A stretch of DNA of 6,713 bases. Source: Cocleimonas sp. (GTDB lineage Bacteria > Pseudomonadota > Gammaproteobacteria > Thiotrichales > Thiotrichaceae). Position 1 is the first letter of the stretch, and each line of letters opens with the position of its first letter. The stretch spans positions 1 to 6,713 of the forward strand of contig JAGLDQ010000211.1 in the NCBI GenBank assembly GCA_023145535.1. Reading direction: 5' to 3'. Positions 6,034 to 6,713 of the stretch are shown here, in pieces. Under the pieces are notes generated by a model, which was given only the letters and a program-made list of their open reading frames with translations, ran no database searches and was not told the DNA's origin. The translations under genes were made by a program, and so were the position numbers.

Positions 6034-6276
6034 ATCATGACTGCCTATCGAAAAATGAGCGCCTATGGTACTTGCAATTTCTCTAGAATCAAACTTTTAA
6101 AGGCTTTATTCCGCATGAAGGCTCTGCTTTTTCTGACTAAGGTGAAGGGTTTTAGTCCTACTCGAAAACGTTAGTCTATTTCATTGGTTGATCGTGAGCT
6201 GGCTGTAAGTTAGCTCCCAAAAAATCATCATAAAGGTGGCGTAATAATATTAGATCAGTTTAAATCAACAAAATAG

Positions 6277-6306
6277 TTGACATAGAATCCATTTGTCATT
6301 AATAAT
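6277..6306 (+). promoter_or_regulatory. Sigma-70-type promoter of the TetR-family gene
   Basis: A perfect -35 TTGACA (6277-6282) is followed after 18 nt by AATAAT (6301-6306), five of six matches to TATAAT. Transcription would start near 6313, about 20 nt before the ATG at 6334. This is the best promoter match in the window. Confidence 0.65.
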
Positions 6307-6312
6307 ACAAAA

Positions 6313-6328
6313 CATACCGACTGGTCTA
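6313..6328. promoter_or_regulatory. Candidate TetR-family operator over the transcription start
   Basis: CATACC-GACT-GGTCTA is an imperfect 16-bp inverted repeat (four of six positions pair in each arm) with a GGTCTA right half-site. It begins at the predicted transcription start and ends 5 nt before the regulator's ATG, an ideal place for autorepression. TetR regulators commonly bind such sites; binding by this protein is inferred. Confidence 0.4.
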
Positions 6329-6333
6329 TTAAA

Positions 6334-6713
6334 ATGCCCTTATCTGAAAAAGCACAAGCAACCCGCCTCCGTATTTTAGAAGCGGGAATGAGATTGTTTC
6401 ATCGTCATGGTTATAATGCCACGGGCTTAGATAAGATTATTAAAGCGGCGGGGGTGACGAAAGGCAATTTTTATTACTACTTTAAAAGCAAAGAAGCGCT
6501 CGCCCTTGAAAGTCTTGATTTGCAGTTAGAGCAAAGACTGAAAGATTTAAATAAAAAGGTTTTAAATCGTAGCGACTCAGCGCTTGAAACACTGTTGGAT
6601 TTACTTTCTTTTATCTCAAGTGCTCAAAAATCACAGTACAATAAAGGCTATATCTGTGGCTGTTATTTTGGTAATTTCACGTTAGAGCTAAGCACTGCCA
6701 GTACCACTATTCG
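6334..6713 (+). CDS. TetR/AcrR family transcriptional regulator (C-terminus cut by window edge)
   Basis: The product is a one-component DNA-binding regulator; 126 residues are visible and about 70 more are expected. The N-terminal HTH domain is typical: ATRLRILEAGMRLFHRHGYNATGLDKIIKAAGVTKGNFYYYFKSKEALAL (9-58), with the recognition helix around 41-50. The ligand-binding domain begins LDLQLEQRL and contains KGYICGCYFGNFTLELS (104-120), the GC..GN.xLELS signature of a large TetR C-terminal subfamily. C110 sits where NemR of E. coli has its redox-sensing Cys106 (alignment by eye). It is divergent from rfbC, which does not by itself make the rhamnose genes its target; such regulators more often control an adjacent enzyme or efflux gene downstream, outside the window. 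No clear Shine-Dalgarno is seen. Confidence 0.92.
   Translation, partial: MPLSEKAQATRLRILEAGMRLFHRHGYNATGLDKIIKAAGVTKGNFYYYFKSKEALALESLDLQLEQRLKDLNKKVLNRSDSALETLLDLLSFISSAQKSQYNKGYICGCYFGNFTLELSTASTTI

Larger units (their letters stand above)
6034..6333. other. 300-bp divergent intergenic region between rfbC and the tetR-like gene
   Basis: No convincing gene is seen. On the plus-strand side it holds a good promoter and candidate operator for the regulator. On the minus-strand side an rfbC promoter must lie here; a weak candidate is TTGATT (-35) with TACCAT (-10) at 16-nt spacing in 6064-6091. The middle has several short inverted repeats: GACTAA at 6135-6140 against TTAGTC at 6152-6157 and 6171-6176, and a hairpin at 6196-6216. 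Confidence 0.6.

Noticed and set aside
6037..6174. 45-codon basic plus-strand ORF (MTAYRKMSAYG...) in the rfbC upstream gap
   Set aside because: No ribosome site or promoter is seen and it would begin just beside the rfbC start; it is short enough to be chance.
3262..6204. Same 9-mer GAGCTGGCT at 3262-3270 and 6196-6204, both in hairpins
   Set aside because: Shared 9-mers are expected many times by chance in a window of this size, and the flanks do not match.

Overview
This window looks like an ordinary chromosomal stretch from a moderately AT-rich gammaproteobacterium. The evidence is the divergent pair rlmE-ftsH / yhbY, which is arranged as in Escherichia coli, a DsbB whose key residues fall at E. 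coli numbering, and a DUF3144 gene of a type seen in Proteobacteria. I cannot name the genus. There is no RNA gene, CRISPR array, insertion sequence or phage gene. I did not find a clearly novel multi-gene system; the points of interest are regulatory or concern small genes.

Left part (1-1836): on the minus strand, rlmE (23S rRNA U2552 methyltransferase) is followed by ftsH (membrane AAA+ protease), which runs off the left edge. Divergent from rlmE on the plus strand is yhbY, encoding a ribosome-assembly RNA-binding protein. The 54-bp rlmE/yhbY gap holds two inverted, perfect TATAAT boxes lying so close to the two start codons that both mRNAs may be leaderless. RlmE and YhbY both act on the large ribosomal subunit, so shared control would make sense.

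Middle part (1837-3355): a DUF3144 gene (minus), a small uncharacterised cysteine-containing basic protein (plus), and dsbB (minus), the quinone-linked inner-membrane oxidase that recharges DsbA. DsbB is complete, with all four catalytic cysteines. The gap upstream of dsbB contains a perfect 8-bp-arm palindrome resembling dispersed intergenic repeats.

Right part (3356-6713): three dTDP-L-rhamnose genes on the minus strand, transcribed rfbC -> rfbD -> rfbB (RmlC, RmlD, RmlB). rfbC and rfbD overlap by 4 nt; rfbB follows after a 183-bp gap. Together they convert dTDP-glucose to dTDP-L-rhamnose for surface polysaccharide. The first enzyme, RfbA/RmlA (glucose-1-phosphate thymidylyltransferase), is not in the window and must be encoded elsewhere if the pathway works. 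Divergent from rfbC, across a 300-bp gap, is a TetR-family regulator cut by the right edge; it has a good sigma-70-type promoter with a candidate operator at the predicted transcription start, and a cysteine placed as in NemR.
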